Positions 63,635 through 64,000 of a stretch of 64,000 bases of DNA are shown here, piece by piece. Location of the stretch: positions 334,299-398,298 of the forward strand of contig NZ_LT985754.1 in the NCBI RefSeq assembly GCF_900290285.1, written 5' to 3'. Source of the DNA: Candidatus Centipeda massiliensis (GTDB lineage Bacteria; Bacillota; Negativicutes; Selenomonadales; Selenomonadaceae). Position 1 is the stretch's first letter, and each line of letters begins with the position of its first letter. Position numbers and translations under genes: made by a program. Below the pieces are notes generated by a model. That model searched no databases and had not been told where the DNA came from. It saw only the letters and a list, made by a program, of their open reading frames with translations.

Positions 63635-64000
63635 ATGAAGTATGAACTCACAAAAGACTACTTGACAGGCATTGATGAGATTGACAAAGAACACGCGAAG
63701 CTCTTTGAGCTTGCCAATGAATGCTACGACCTCGTGATGGACGATGCGGCGGTAGATCGGTTCGACAAGATTGTCGCGCTTCTTGAGGAACTGCGCTCGT
63801 ATGCAGCGACGCACTTCGCCCACGAGGAGGAGTACATGGAGCGCATACAGTACGAGCGGCGCTTCAGCGAACGCTACCAGCACCTGCGCTTCATCCAGAA
63901 GCTCAGTGAGATCGACCTCGACGACATCGACGAGCACCAGCAGGAGCATTTGCTCGGCATCCTCGACTTCCTCGCACGCTGGCTCTACGGACACATCAAA
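63635..64000 (+). CDS. Bacteriohemerythrin (3' end outside window)
   Basis: First 122 codons from ATG 63635 (AAAGGAGAG upstream). Oxygen-binding di-iron four-helix bundle: IDEIDKEHAKLFELAN (His), ATHFAHEEEYM (HxxxE), YQHLRFIQKL and DEHQQEHLLGILDFLARWLYGHI carry the other His/Asp ligands. The stop codon is beyond the right edge, but nearly the whole domain is seen. Confidence 0.93.
   Translation, partial: MKYELTKDYLTGIDEIDKEHAKLFELANECYDLVMDDAAVDRFDKIVALLEELRSYAATHFAHEEEYMERIQYERRFSERYQHLRFIQKLSEIDLDDIDEHQQEHLLGILDFLARWLYGHIK

Noticed and set aside
61436-63994. Minus-strand open frame of 852 codons at the right end
   Set aside because: Spans three well-supported plus-strand genes and their ribosome sites; composition typical of an antisense shadow.

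Overview
The window reads as chromosome of a GC-rich diderm Firmicute (Negativicutes, most like Selenomonas). Genes have Firmicute-type Shine-Dalgarno sites, there is a compact single-locus atp operon, and outer-membrane systems are present: a two-partner secretion pair, a very large repetitive adhesin and an LPP20-like envelope protein. The genus is inference; no marker gene such as rRNA is in view.

Layout. 1-4.6 kb: the 5' two-thirds or more of a huge repetitive surface adhesin on the minus strand, running off the left edge. 4.9-9.3 kb: a broken Rpn-type nuclease/transposase gene, a secreted lipase, a DUF559 protein, a TRIC-type channel and a Mop protein, separated by stem-loop repeats. 9.4-16.5 kb: envelope proteins and a TpsB/TpsA two-partner secretion pair split by a 0.83-kb tandem array of hairpin units. 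16.6-18.1 kb: YefM/YoeB and HicB toxin-antitoxin genes. 18.2-25.3 kb: atpIBEFHAGDC. 25.4-28.0 kb: a restriction-modification locus with a candidate controller gene and operator, next to a TIR-like protein. 28.1-29.0 kb: a small DUF4160/DUF2442 operon. 29.3-35.5 kb: an AI-2E-type permease, then a four-gene cassette of HTH-PIN, PIN-kinase-zinc ribbon, vWA and PP2C. 35.6-43.4 kb: dps, then a complete L-fucose operon (fucI-K-U-A-P) with a divergent AraC regulator. 43.4-44.9 kb: an O-acetylhomoserine sulfhydrylase gene and tRNA-Ser(CGA). 44.9-55.1 kb: a decayed mobile element downstream of tRNA-Ser, with a three-gene cargo operon, frameshifted integrase, toxin-antitoxin pair, disrupted phage-type repressor, Cro-like gene, antirepressor remnant, two IS3-family copies and one IS30-family copy. 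55.2-64 kb: serC, a CorC-like protein, a DUF6056 membrane protein, a YdjC deacetylase, a CinA-like protein, an SGNH hydrolase, a DUF2939-like protein and a hemerythrin cut by the right edge.

The strongest structural signal is a family of about 160-bp MITE-like elements. Their imperfect terminal inverted repeats are GGAAGCACTGATAAA and GGAATCGCTGATAAA. I count eight full-length or nearly full-length copies, a 59-bp deletion form and two remnants. Six insertions have a 4-bp target duplication (TTAA, TTTA, CCAA, CTAA, TTAA, TAAA). Removing the element plus one duplication restores reading frames in several disrupted genes: the DUF4160 protein, the phage-type repressor, an IS3 orfB and, locally, the Rpn gene. 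One copy cuts off the catalytic C-terminus of a YoeB toxin, and one copy is nested in another.

The best candidate for an undescribed functional system is the PIN/kinase/vWA/PP2C cassette at 30.5-35.5 kb. It has its own consensus promoter and terminator and resembles the TerY-P (vWA-kinase-phosphatase) triads, but it adds two PIN-nuclease-like proteins. Together with the adjacent R-M and TIR genes it suggests a defence or stress island at 25.4-35.5 kb.
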